Notes: generated from the sequence alone by a model not told the origin. Shown: positions 1-9,710, counted from the stretch's first letter. The stretch: 33,956 nt of DNA from Methanobacteriota archaeon (GCA_009937205.1 JAACCR010000128.1:1-33956); one strand, 5' to 3'. A program made the numbers and translations.

Positions 1-111
1 CATGTAATCAAAATCTCGACCTTCTGGATTGGCTAGGACGAAACCCGCTCCAATTCGGTCAAGGTAGTTACTCATAACAAGGGAAGGCTCTCGCCAACCG
101 TTATTGAACAT
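1..111 (-). CDS. partial CDS truncated by the left window edge, unknown function (MFNNGWREPSLVMSNYLDRIGAGFVLANPEGRDFDYM...)
   Basis: Open minus-strand frame reaching position 1; ATG at 111 (an in-frame ATG at 180, overlapping the dph2 stop, is an alternative). Own translation, not in the ORF track. Confidence 0.4.
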   Translation of the reverse strand, partial: MFNNGWREPSLVMSNYLDRIGAGFVLANPEGRDFDYM

Positions 112-166
112 AGGGGCAGTTGAAGCAAGGAAAAAGCAAATTATTTTCAGTTCTATTATTTTCAAC

Positions 167-1276
167 TCAAGGAATTTCATCAAATTGGTAACCGAGTTCC
201 CATTGTTTTTCACCAAGTGCAACCTCTAACTCAAACGGAGTTAGCAATGGTTTCCTATAGCGTACCGCATCATCTATGGCGATTCTTGGGCATGCGGTAT
301 TAACAAATGCATCAACTGGATAGAAGTCTATCAGTTCTGGGCCGATATGTTCCAATGCCAATAAGTAACCTTTCTTACCATGCTTCTCTAGCATTCTTTT
401 CATCCTTAAGGCAAGAGTACGACGCATTTGGCCAGGCTTTTCTCCGATGAGAATTCCAAAACTCTGTGCGTTATCACAGGCCATAATGAGTCCAAAACGT
501 TGCCTTAGTATCCTTTCAATTCTTTCAAGAGACATCTCTTTTGCATCTCCACTATATGGATCTAGCATTGCAAGTGGTTTTCCAGTGTGTAATACTAATC
601 CGATCGGATGAAAATCCCCACTGCCTAGGAATAAGTAATGCCCAATATCATCTTGGTCACCTGAATAATTACATCCTAGAACTTGTCCTGGGAAGGATAA
701 ACGCGCTCCACCTAATGGAATTGTAACATCATATCCAGCTTTCTCTAAACGGTCATGGAAATCCGGCAATAAATGTAGGTGTTGAATTGAACCAACTAAT
801 CCCAATTTTGTATCGGTGAGAGGTGATAGACGGCCAACTGCATCCAAAAACTTCTCTTGAGCATCTTCTGTACTGAGTTCAACAGGCTTTTCTTGGTCTA
901 AAAGACGCTTCTTTGCCATTGCTCGGTGATTTTCTAGGAAAGGTATCACTGGAGTTAATTCAGGATCTCCATCATAGGTTACATCAATAAATTGTGTCGG
1001 CATACCCGATTCGATATTCATTTGGCTATGTCCCATATGCGCTACCAATTCAACACCCATCATCTTCATCTTGTCATGAACAAGGTCACAAGCACCGTAA
1101 CATGGGTCTGCTGCAAGTACTACCTTTGCACTTGTTTCAGTTTCAATTTCATCCATCATTTCTAGGGCTTGTATTTTCAATCCCTCCGGAAGTTGAAGAG
1201 CAATTAATCGGTGGTCACTAGAGCGAATTCTTTCCATCAACTCTGTGAGTTCGAAATCGTGACGGTCTAAATCCAT
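167..1276 (-). CDS. dph2: 2-(3-amino-3-carboxypropyl)histidine synthase / diphthamide biosynthesis protein Dph2
   Basis: 369 aa; three widely spaced cysteines in Dph2-type contexts (ADPCYGACD, LGCNYSGD, NTACPRIAIDD), overall Dph1/Dph2 family pattern. Confidence 0.92.
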   Translation of the reverse strand: MDLDRHDFELTELMERIRSSDHRLIALQLPEGLKIQALEMMDEIETETSAKVVLAADPCYGACDLVHDKMKMMGVELVAHMGHSQMNIESGMPTQFIDVTYDGDPELTPVIPFLENHRAMAKKRLLDQEKPVELSTEDAQEKFLDAVGRLSPLTDTKLGLVGSIQHLHLLPDFHDRLEKAGYDVTIPLGGARLSFPGQVLGCNYSGDQDDIGHYLFLGSGDFHPIGLVLHTGKPLAMLDPYSGDAKEMSLERIERILRQRFGLIMACDNAQSFGILIGEKPGQMRRTLALRMKRMLEKHGKKGYLLALEHIGPELIDFYPVDAFVNTACPRIAIDDAVRYRKPLLTPFELEVALGEKQWELGYQFDEIP

Positions 1277-1341
1277 GAGGTTCCCCTATTTGCAGGGGCA
1301 ATAACCCCCCTCATCAAACCATGCTTTTTGAAACGGTTCAT

Positions 1342-1944
1342 TCAATCAAGAATAACAATATTTGCTCCGTCCATTTCAAGACTAACTAAAGATTCGATTT
1401 TTATGCCTGGATAATCATTTTGAAGTGATTTTAGACCTGGTCCCTTTTCTACAACAGTTATGATGTGCATTATTTCAGCACCAGTTTTTTCAATTCCTTT
1501 GATAATCGCTCGGATAGTTCCTCCGGTTGATAAAACATCATCGACAATAACAACTTTCTCACCAGCTCTGACATCATTTAGGAACATTTCACCCTTTGAA
1601 TATCCAGTCGATTGATCTATTACTATTTCTCCTTCAAGACCATATGGCCTTTTCCTTACTACCACTAATGGTTTTCCTGAACGGATACTCAATGGAGCGG
1701 TAAGGGGCAAACCCATCGCCTCAATTCCAAGAATCAAATCCACATTATTCCAATCTATTGCTTCTAAGCACAAATCTGTAACTGCGGATAGTACTTCAGA
1801 TTCCAATCTAGGAACTCCATCTGTGAGTGGGTGAATGAAATATGGGTAATCACCTTTCCAAATAACCGGTGCATTCTGCAAACTGTTTCGGAGTCGTTGC
1901 ATTGCATCCGCCATATTGGATGCCCACCGTTGGTAGGGTATCAC
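1342..1944 (-). CDS. hpt: archaeal-type hypoxanthine/guanine phosphoribosyltransferase
   Basis: PRPP-binding motif VVIVDDVLSTGGT; N-terminus LRNSLQNAPVIWKGDYPYFIHPLTDGVP resembles archaeal Hpt. Confidence 0.85.
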   Translation of the reverse strand: MIPYQRWASNMADAMQRLRNSLQNAPVIWKGDYPYFIHPLTDGVPRLESEVLSAVTDLCLEAIDWNNVDLILGIEAMGLPLTAPLSIRSGKPLVVVRKRPYGLEGEIVIDQSTGYSKGEMFLNDVRAGEKVVIVDDVLSTGGTIRAIIKGIEKTGAEIMHIITVVEKGPGLKSLQNDYPGIKIESLVSLEMDGANIVILD

Positions 1945-1951
1945 CTTTGTC

Positions 1952-2383
1952 TCAAAGTTCAGAAATATATTCTATGTATTCGTCTGGTTCTAAGAGTGTT
2001 TCTAAATCAATCTCGTGAGGGTCGAGTAGGATAATCCAACCTTGGTCATATGCAGATTCGTTAACAATGTCTGGATTGATTTCTACTTCACCATTTACTT
2101 CGGCGATTTGTCCAGAGAACGGTGATGGGAATGAAAGTTTTTCATCAGTGGTCCAAATTGAGAACATATCTGCTCCAAACTCTTCTACTTCCAATCCGGT
2201 TTGTGGTAATACGACTCGTAACACTTCACCGTGTTCAACAGCTAAATATTCACTGACACCAATCATCAGTCTGTCGTCTTTCTCTTGATACCAAAGGTGG
2301 TTAGTAGAGTATTTTCTATTATGTGCAATGCTAAATTCAACAATATCGTCATCCATTCTGCAATTCCCCTTAAAACGCCGCAC
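1952..2383 (-). CDS. glycine cleavage system H protein-like (GcvH fold, canonical lipoyl-lysine apparently absent)
   Basis: GcvH-like blocks: KYSTNHLWY, IGVSEYLAVEHGEVLRVVLPQTG, PSPFSGQIAEVNGEVEINPDIVNESAYDQGWIILL. ESxKA replaced by WTTDE. Confidence 0.8.
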   Translation of the reverse strand: MRRFKGNCRMDDDIVEFSIAHNRKYSTNHLWYQEKDDRLMIGVSEYLAVEHGEVLRVVLPQTGLEVEEFGADMFSIWTTDEKLSFPSPFSGQIAEVNGEVEINPDIVNESAYDQGWIILLDPHEIDLETLLEPDEYIEYISEL

Positions 2384-2479
2384 AAATTCTCATATATCAA
2401 CACATGGATGATTCGCATTTCTAATTAATCGTACAAACGGATTAAGAAAGCGAGCCCTTTAGCATTGACGGGTAGGGTC

Positions 2480-3649
2480 ATGGATTTCGCACAAACCGAT
2501 GAACAGGAGATGATTAGGGACTTAGTTCGCGACTTTGCAGAGACAGTACTGGCACCCACGGTTAGTCACCGAGACCAAAACCAAATCGCTCCGAGCGAAG
2601 AGTGGGAACAATTCCTAGAATACGGTCTCCAAGGGGTAACTATTCCAGAGGAATATGGAGGTTCACCTGTTGACGATGTATCAGAATCAATAATAATTGA
2701 AGAATTGGCTAGAGTCGATCCTTCCTTTGCTGTAATGTACTGTGTTCATGTGGGATTATGCTGTAAAACCATTGCACTACATGGTAATGAACAACAGAAG
2801 CAGAAATATTTACCACGCTTGGCTGAAGGCGAAGTTGGAGCATATTCATTGAGCGAAGCCGGTGCTGGCACCGATGCGGCTGCAATGACTTGTAAGGCAA
2901 AGTTATCAGATGATGGAAGCCATTGGATTCTCAACGGTGAGAAGATGTGGGTAACAAATGGAGCTCAAGCAAAAATAATTGTATTGTTTGCAAAAGATGT
3001 TGATCATTCTGATTACGGAGTAAAGAGGCACGGTGGAACTACTGCATTCATCGTAGAGTCAAGTTTTGAAGGTTTTTCCGTTGGAAAGAAGGAGGACAAG
3101 TTAGGTATTAGAAGTTCGGATACCTGCACTCTCATTTTACAGGATTGCAAAGTTCCTGTTGAAAATGTGATCAAGCAGGTAGGAAATGGTTTTCCTATTG
3201 CCATGAACGCATTAGATAATAGCAGAATCGGTATTGCAGCACAAGCATTAGGTATTTCTCAGGGAGCATTCGAATCCGCACTAAAGTATGCCCATGAAAG
3301 AGAAGCATTTGGTAAACCAATTGCCCACCACCAAATGATAATGGCATATTTGTCAGATATGGCTACTAAGATAGAAGCTTCACGATTATTGGTATACAAA
3401 GCAAGTTGGGCTAAACAACAGCATTACGAAAATGGTGGGCCAAGACATTCTAAGGAAGCGAGCATGGCAAAACTATTCGCAGGTGATACAGCAATGTGGG
3501 TTAGCGAGCGAGCGATTCAAGTCTTAGGTGGATATGGATATACCAAAGAATTCCCAGTTGAAAGATTCTTTAGAGATGCTAAAATAACTCAAATATATGA
3601 AGGAACACAAGAAGTACAGCGTATTGTGATCGCTCGTGCATTACTTTGA
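2480..3649 (+). CDS. acyl-CoA dehydrogenase
   Basis: ACAD family signatures: YSLSEAGAGTDAAAM, WVTNGAQA, QALGISQGAFESALKYAHEREAFGKPI, QVLGGYGYTKEFPVERFFRDAKITQIYEGTQEVQRIVIAR. ATG at 2480 preferred over TTG at 2465. Confidence 0.95.
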   Translation: MDFAQTDEQEMIRDLVRDFAETVLAPTVSHRDQNQIAPSEEWEQFLEYGLQGVTIPEEYGGSPVDDVSESIIIEELARVDPSFAVMYCVHVGLCCKTIALHGNEQQKQKYLPRLAEGEVGAYSLSEAGAGTDAAAMTCKAKLSDDGSHWILNGEKMWVTNGAQAKIIVLFAKDVDHSDYGVKRHGGTTAFIVESSFEGFSVGKKEDKLGIRSSDTCTLILQDCKVPVENVIKQVGNGFPIAMNALDNSRIGIAAQALGISQGAFESALKYAHEREAFGKPIAHHQMIMAYLSDMATKIEASRLLVYKASWAKQQHYENGGPRHSKEASMAKLFAGDTAMWVSERAIQVLGGYGYTKEFPVERFFRDAKITQIYEGTQEVQRIVIARALL

Positions 3650-3650
3650 A

Positions 3651-4850
3651 TCAAGCATTTCTTGCATCGGTTCCAGCAAGCTTTGCTACTTTTAAACCGC
3701 TTGACCAAGAAATTATTTTTGCATCCACCATAACGATTTCTTCTTTCTGAAACTTCGTGACTACATCATTTTCGCTCTTAGGAAGCATTATCGAAACCTT
3801 GTATGGCCCGCCATCAAGTATTCCTACAATCGAATGCCCTCCACGATAGTGGTCGGTTACCATCAAAGTTCTTTCAATTCTTTCAACCTTAATGGTACAA
3901 ATGCTACTCTTGGCCTTTGAAATAATTGCTCTTTCTTCAGATGATAATCGCGATGAATACAATTCTTCGATAAGTTTCTCATTAGTAGTATTTACATTTT
4001 CATCTAAAATTACGCTTGAAGACTCTTCAACAACCATAGTTTCGGCAATAGGAATTGGACTTTCAACGACTTGCTGCGGAGGTATTTCTTCCTCTACGAT
4101 GCCAATTTCTTCAAAAACCTCATCAATATCAAGTTCTTCTTCTACTATTGTAGCGGCAGGGGTCTCCTGCGGGGATGGTTCTGGCGTAACTACGTTATTT
4201 TCGAAGCCCATCTCTTCTAAGAAGGCCCACCACTCTTCAACGGTGACTTCACCATCTTGATTTGCATCTAATATCTCAAAGATTGTGGTGACGACCCAAG
4301 GTGGAGGAGGAGTTCCAGTCATTTTGTTAATTAAGAGCATTATTTCTGATTCTGTAATGATCCCATCAGCATCAGCGTCGAGCATTTGTGTTAGTTGCGG
4401 AATCGAATATCCAGCTGGAATTAGAGATTGTCCGAAATTTTTCCTTATCATTTCGACCATTGGGTTTTCAGAGGTCTTTATTTCAATTGTGTCTGCAACT
4501 GATGAGGAAGCATTTGCAATCGCACTCCGTGCATTTTGTGTTGCTTTTTGTTGTAATTCTTCTTTTGAATTATTAATTTGAGTTGCAACCCCAACAGTAC
4601 CCGCAGCAGCGGCAGCGGCAGCCACATCGCCTATGGAGAAAGACTGACTCCAAGCTGAAATAGATTGATTAGATCCTAAAAGGGATAGCGTGTGCATGCG
4701 GTTTGAGGGATTTATTTCGATTCCATATTGGGCAGCAATAACTCCAAGTTGGCTGTCGGATAAGGCAGATAATTTTCCATTGCTTTTAGCAAAAGAGTCT
4801 TCAATTTCAGCCTTTATTGCTTGTAATTCACTATAACTCATACCACTCAT
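3651..4850 (-). CDS. EF-hand domain protein with acidic/proline-rich linker and conserved-looking C-terminal domain, unknown function
   Basis: Two canonical EF-hand loops: DADADGIITESE and DANQDGEVTVEE; poly-Ala tract AAAAAAAG; long E/I/P/V-rich linker. Confidence 0.8.
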   Translation of the reverse strand: MSGMSYSELQAIKAEIEDSFAKSNGKLSALSDSQLGVIAAQYGIEINPSNRMHTLSLLGSNQSISAWSQSFSIGDVAAAAAAAGTVGVATQINNSKEELQQKATQNARSAIANASSSVADTIEIKTSENPMVEMIRKNFGQSLIPAGYSIPQLTQMLDADADGIITESEIMLLINKMTGTPPPPWVVTTIFEILDANQDGEVTVEEWWAFLEEMGFENNVVTPEPSPQETPAATIVEEELDIDEVFEEIGIVEEEIPPQQVVESPIPIAETMVVEESSSVILDENVNTTNEKLIEELYSSRLSSEERAIISKAKSSICTIKVERIERTLMVTDHYRGGHSIVGILDGGPYKVSIMLPKSENDVVTKFQKEEIVMVDAKIISWSSGLKVAKLAGTDARNA

Positions 4851-4970
4851 TGAAAAGCCTCGTTGATGTTTTTAGTTTGAAAGGACTTTGTTCATTATCT
4901 TGTTGGTATCAATATTGAGATTAAAAAAACCAAGAATAACAATTAGAATACATTTCCTTGTCACTTATTT

Positions 4971-6341
4971 TCATGGAAATTGTACCTTAGGCCACTCATT
5001 TCCGTCACTATTTTGCCACACAAGTGTAGACAATACTTGAATCATTTCTTGTTCCGATTGAATATCTCTCTCAATTTGAATACGATGTAGCCATGATTTC
5101 AAATTACCTAATTTAGGTCCACGGGTAATAGCGGTCAAATTCATCAACTGATTTCCATCTAATATTGATTTACCAGAAAACTTTAGTGGCGGTAATTCAT
5201 AAGATTTGTTAATTAATTGTTCAATTTCTTGTAGACTACATTCATCCATAGACACCTGTGGTAGGCGAATTGAGTATTTTCTTATTAGGTATTCTAGTTG
5301 CAAATGATTCGCTGCTTCTTCACCCAATACATAGCGATGCACTCTTATTTCACCAATCACATTGTTTGGAACATAGCCCATACGAGAAACAATTCCAATC
5401 ACAGAATCACGTTCATACTTAGATACTTTCAAATTATTCAGCAAGTCTGGTATTTGGTTTCTATCTGTTTCACTGAGTAGAATCGAAAAGACCGCTAAAT
5501 AATCTGTCTCATTTAGTGTAAATTCAGAAATGGCTTCAAAAATTGGACTTGCTAGGTTCCATTCAGTATTCAAAACGATCTCTAGAACTTCATCTTTGAG
5601 CATTAAAGCAAGCACAAGAGATACATTTTTCCCCGAAAGAATCTTCTTAAATTCACTCCAAATCCGTTCTGGTGCAACATTTGATAGCATTCTTCTTTTT
5701 TGTGATAATGCTTGAGCAAGGTTGTTATCAGGATACCAAATTCCGGCTTCATTACGATCCATGAATCGATATGCTCGCATTATTCTTAACCCATCTTCGG
5801 CCAATCTTAGAGATGCATGACCGACAGCACGCAGTACCCCGCGCTCAAGGTCAAGAAGACCATTGTGAGGGTCATGCAGTATCATTCTAGAGACATCTAT
5901 CGCCATCGCATTGATTGTGAAATCCCGTCGTTGTAAATCTTGTTCTAAACTTGTTCCCCAATTTACTACCTCGGGCCGTCTACCATCAAGATACTGCGAC
6001 TCAGTACGAAGAGTTGTACATTCGTACATTGAATCACCACCTCGCAATGTCAATGTCCCAAATTCAACACCTGTTTGGATTGCGTCAGGGAACAATGTAA
6101 GCATTTTTTGCGGAGTTAGATCCACTGCCAAGTCAATGTCGGTGACATCAGTTCCAAGCATGACATCCCTTGGCGCACCACCGACTATCCAAACTCCGCC
6201 ACCAGCTTCAGCAATAGTATTGATAATTAACAACAATTTGGAATCTAAATTTCGAAGCCATTTAGTCATATTAGGGGGGCATTGTTGTGCTGGAACATCA
6301 GAATGAGTGCCTTCCTTTGGCCAATCCGATAGTCCCTCCAT
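4971..6341 (-). CDS. cca: class II CCA tRNA nucleotidyltransferase / poly(A) polymerase family protein
   Basis: VGGAPRDVMLGTDVTDIDLAVD, QRRDFTINAMAID, GVLRAVG, EDGLRIMRAYRF. Start moved to ATG at 6341 (MEGLSDW...), preceded by GGAGGGGAG; the ORF track start at 6467 would overlap the + strand gene. Confidence 0.88.
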   Translation of the reverse strand: MEGLSDWPKEGTHSDVPAQQCPPNMTKWLRNLDSKLLLIINTIAEAGGGVWIVGGAPRDVMLGTDVTDIDLAVDLTPQKMLTLFPDAIQTGVEFGTLTLRGGDSMYECTTLRTESQYLDGRRPEVVNWGTSLEQDLQRRDFTINAMAIDVSRMILHDPHNGLLDLERGVLRAVGHASLRLAEDGLRIMRAYRFMDRNEAGIWYPDNNLAQALSQKRRMLSNVAPERIWSEFKKILSGKNVSLVLALMLKDEVLEIVLNTEWNLASPIFEAISEFTLNETDYLAVFSILLSETDRNQIPDLLNNLKVSKYERDSVIGIVSRMGYVPNNVIGEIRVHRYVLGEEAANHLQLEYLIRKYSIRLPQVSMDECSLQEIEQLINKSYELPPLKFSGKSILDGNQLMNLTAITRGPKLGNLKSWLHRIQIERDIQSEQEMIQVLSTLVWQNSDGNEWPKVQFP

Positions 6342-6394
6342 AGTCTCCCCTCCGGTGTTGTTCAAGTCCAAGTGCGCCAAAGCATTATCGCAGG

Positions 6395-6844
6395 TTGAAG
6401 ATTGGCAAGGCCATGATGTGGGACGAAAGTGATGTGCGGCTGGTTCCTCTAGAGTGGCTGAAAGCACATGAACAAATAAAACCTAGAAATAGAGATAAAC
6501 TCCTGGATATGACCAAAAGATGGCAAGGATATACTAAACCGCTCATCGTTGATAAACTAACAGGTGCAATTCTTGACGGACACCATCGACATGCAATTGC
6601 AGAGATACTTGAATTGAAAAGAATACCAGTCGTTTGTGTCGATTATTTAGGTGATGAAAGCATTACTGTGGATGTTTGGCCTGGCAGCGATAGAGATTCA
6701 CTTTCCAAAGAAGAAGTGTTGGAGATGAGTTTGTCAGATGACCTGTTTCCGCCAAAAACTAGCCGCCACACAATTGCAGATCACCTTCCCCCAATCCATA
6801 TATCTCTACAAATATTGAAGTTAGAGGGTAATGCTCAACCTTGA
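6395..6844 (+). CDS. ParB/sulfiredoxin-fold protein, possible SerK-like free-serine kinase
   Basis: KPLIVDKLTGAILDGHHRHAIAEIL (ParB/Srx DGHHR motif) and C-terminal FPPKTSRH; short stand-alone protein. TTG at 6395 or ATG at 6413/6416 as start. Confidence 0.65.
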   Translation: MKIGKAMMWDESDVRLVPLEWLKAHEQIKPRNRDKLLDMTKRWQGYTKPLIVDKLTGAILDGHHRHAIAEILELKRIPVVCVDYLGDESITVDVWPGSDRDSLSKEEVLEMSLSDDLFPPKTSRHTIADHLPPIHISLQILKLEGNAQP

Positions 6845-8673
6845 CGGGTAGAGATATAATTGCGCCATTTTTGATTACCTTTTCCTTCTAATTTTACTTT
6901 GTGTTGAATCTTATTGATCATCTTTACATCAGCTGATTTAACCACACCTTCATGACTGTAAATAATATTGGCAATCTTTTCATTCTGCCCCTTCAAGGAA
7001 CTGTTTAGTTTTTTATTTGAATCAGTTCTTCTTCCATTTATTGCAATTATTTCATCACCAGGCATCAACAAATCACGTACTGGTGAGCCTGCTTGATGTG
7101 TTGTAACAATTAGTTTTCCTCCAGAATCTTTGATAGAAACACCTAACCAAGCATTTTCTAAATGATTTTGTTCATCTCCTTTTTTGACATCGCTAACCAA
7201 TTTCAAAGAATAATATTTACATGCTTTCTCAACATCTGGTAATTGACGGTTTTTCATTAATGAATCAAGCATAGTCCCTAATCTAGAACCTCCATCGATT
7301 GAAGTTAATGCCTTTCTTATATCGCCATAAGTCACTCCAAGTTGGACTGCAGAATCATATTCTATAGCATGACGCTTGCACAATTCAACCATCAGATCAC
7401 AGATTCCAGTGTTTCCATTTGAACGTCGTTGCAATTCAGCATCTAGACAAAAAATAGCAAGTTCTCCTTCATTGTAATAAGAGATTTGAGTCTCTCTAGA
7501 GAATGAATGCCCCCGGTATAAATGAATCCAAGAATCATGACTTGATTCACTCAAAGATTCAAATTGCATACCATTCCTTGTAGTGGTGCGCTTCATTTTT
7601 CTCATCCAATCTTTGCGCCAGTCTTTTTCAGACCATGCACCTGAGCGTACACAAATCATATCTCCTAGCCACGAAGTACATCCTTCAAACCACCAAAGTA
7701 ATTCGGTATGCGCCTCCCTTTGCAAATTATAATCGATGAAATTCCTTGGCCTCAATCGTTTTACATTCCATTGATGTAGGTATTCATGGGAAAATAAACT
7801 AACTAAATCCATATATTGATCGGCATGATTTGGCATTAAACATTGACGGGGCATCATCGATGTTTGTGAATTTAAATGTTCTAATCCACCTCGTGAGTTC
7901 TCAGTTAATTGAATGACGGTGACGTAATTATCCCATGGAGGTATACCGAATAAAGCATGATGTTCTTTGATGACTTTATTCATATCTATTTTGAATTTAT
8001 CGAGCATCTTTTGGTCGATTGAATGGCCTCCACTATCCCATAATTTGAGGACATGGTTACGACCATCTACTTGCCAACAAATATTTTCATTTTCATTAGC
8101 TTCAATTATCCCATCTAGCAGTTCGTCACGGTTGGGTGCGGAAAACAAATAGGTAGTTCCATCATTACCTGTTAGCAACCCCTTACTTGATTTACTGCTA
8201 TCTAATTTATATTGAGTGGCAGCAGACCAAGATGAGGGGGTGTGCAATGAAATTGAATGTTTTTGATTCATTCTTTCTGAATCAATACCAGAGGTTGGTA
8301 GAAACCAAGTAAAATGCGGCATTATGTGAACATGGGTTGAATCAAGATGATTAGATCTGCAAGATAATTCAGTTGCTAATAATTTGTAAGAGATAGAAAT
8401 CGATTTTGCGTTTTTAGGTACTTTTATTTTCATTGCATCAACTTCATAACGAAATGAATTTAATTCAATCCCAGACTCATCTAAGGCCACGAACTCAGTC
8501 ATATGTTGGATTGGCTCTCTTAGAAAATATGATCCAGGAACCCATCTTGGGAAATGAAGTTTGAGAATTGGTTGTGTGAAAGGGCCCTTGATGTCAATTC
8601 CAACGTGGATACGACGTGAATTACCCTCGGTAGCATCGATTGAGAAGGTAATACCTGAATTTACTGGGCTCAT
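6835..8673 (-). CDS. M61 family glycyl aminopeptidase-like metalloprotease with C-terminal PDZ domain
   Basis: SLFSHEYLHQWNVKRLRPRNF (HExxH in M61 context), ELLWWFEGCTSWLGD, PDZ-like WLGVSIKDSGGKLIVTTHQAGSPVRDLLMPGDEIIAINGRR. Confidence 0.9.
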   Translation of the reverse strand: MSPVNSGITFSIDATEGNSRRIHVGIDIKGPFTQPILKLHFPRWVPGSYFLREPIQHMTEFVALDESGIELNSFRYEVDAMKIKVPKNAKSISISYKLLATELSCRSNHLDSTHVHIMPHFTWFLPTSGIDSERMNQKHSISLHTPSSWSAATQYKLDSSKSSKGLLTGNDGTTYLFSAPNRDELLDGIIEANENENICWQVDGRNHVLKLWDSGGHSIDQKMLDKFKIDMNKVIKEHHALFGIPPWDNYVTVIQLTENSRGGLEHLNSQTSMMPRQCLMPNHADQYMDLVSLFSHEYLHQWNVKRLRPRNFIDYNLQREAHTELLWWFEGCTSWLGDMICVRSGAWSEKDWRKDWMRKMKRTTTRNGMQFESLSESSHDSWIHLYRGHSFSRETQISYYNEGELAIFCLDAELQRRSNGNTGICDLMVELCKRHAIEYDSAVQLGVTYGDIRKALTSIDGGSRLGTMLDSLMKNRQLPDVEKACKYYSLKLVSDVKKGDEQNHLENAWLGVSIKDSGGKLIVTTHQAGSPVRDLLMPGDEIIAINGRRTDSNKKLNSSLKGQNEKIANIIYSHEGVVKSADVKMINKIQHKVKLEGKGNQKWRNYISTRQG

Positions 8674-9710
8674 ATCTTGAGTTCATCAGCGGCGGTTGAA
8701 AGGTTCTCTGCTGTAACTTTCAGTAAAGTGTCTTGGCAACGGCTAGCAAATTCAATAGCACGTGCATTAATTTCTGGCTCTCCAGCCCTTCCGATTAAAC
8801 GTTCAAGTAGTCTTGCTTTTTCTATGGTCGGAAGTCTATCATCATCCATGAATTGCCATAGCAGTGCATCACTTTTACTATCATTTCTTCCTCTTAGCCA
8901 GCGAGCAACAATAGAAAGTTGTCCCGCCTCTATCAATTTTTTAATTTGTTCATCATCGACGTCATTACACATTTCAGATAGGACTTTACTAAATTGTAGG
9001 TTTTTATTTGAAGGGCATGAATCAACTAATTTGAGAAAAACATCCCCACCTAGTTTAATTGCAGGTTTACTAAGCAACGAACTATCAACTCCGCATTCGA
9101 TTAAACTGACAATATTTTGTTTAGATATAGATTCGTCATTTGAGATAATGACTCTTAAAACTGCTTCCTTGACTGAATTATTGGGATCATTAATTCCCCT
9201 GGAGCGCAATTCCTTATCTGCTGCTGAACTGCAATAGGCAAGTTTACGGATTTGATAATCTGTATTTTCTGACAGCCTCTGCGCTAACTCAAGGTCTTCG
9301 GAGTCTTGTAATAGTGAAGCAGCAGCCTTTCTCTGGCAAGTTTGATCATCAAATTCAAGCAATATGTTAGCATATTTTTCGGATTCTGTTCCGAATTGAC
9401 TCAATAGGTTTGCAGCACAGCGGTTTGCATCTATCCAACTATGTTCAACTACTGGTTTTAAACTATCAATTCCACTTTCAACGGCCCACTTACGATGCGC
9501 TTCTAATGACTTAGATTGAAACCATGAGTCATTGTCATCTAGTAGTGGGACGAATGCTTCTAATGCTCGTGGAATGTCCAAATCAAATAATACGCGTATT
9601 GCTCTTCTTCTTTGGCGAACATCGCGATGAGACAGCCTAGCCATCTCTGTATTTAGCCCGCCTGCCATGAACATCCCACCCAACATCTCATTATAGCCGC
9701 TGTGGCTCAT
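8670..9710 (-). CDS. HEAT-repeat-like helical protein
   Basis: Repeated helical units (LFDLDIPRALEAFVPLLDDND, LRVIISNDESISKQNIVSLIECG); 4-bp ATGA overlap with the M61 gene. Confidence 0.6.
   Translation of the reverse strand: MSHSGYNEMLGGMFMAGGLNTEMARLSHRDVRQRRRAIRVLFDLDIPRALEAFVPLLDDNDSWFQSKSLEAHRKWAVESGIDSLKPVVEHSWIDANRCAANLLSQFGTESEKYANILLEFDDQTCQRKAAASLLQDSEDLELAQRLSENTDYQIRKLAYCSSAADKELRSRGINDPNNSVKEAVLRVIISNDESISKQNIVSLIECGVDSSLLSKPAIKLGGDVFLKLVDSCPSNKNLQFSKVLSEMCNDVDDEQIKKLIEAGQLSIVARWLRGRNDSKSDALLWQFMDDDRLPTIEKARLLERLIGRAGEPEINARAIEFASRCQDTLLKVTAENLSTAADELKI

Noticed and set aside
3892-4581. Ser-rich plus-strand ORFs (122 and 98 aa)
   Set aside because: Antisense shadows of the EF-hand gene.
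6342-6467. Upstream part of the CCA enzyme ORF as annotated in the ORF track
   Set aside because: A better start (ATG 6341 with GGAGGGGAG upstream) exists, and the extra segment overlaps the divergent ParB-like gene.
8677-9237. 186-aa plus-strand ORF
   Set aside because: Ser/Leu-rich shadow of the HEAT-like gene on the opposite strand; no recognisable domain.
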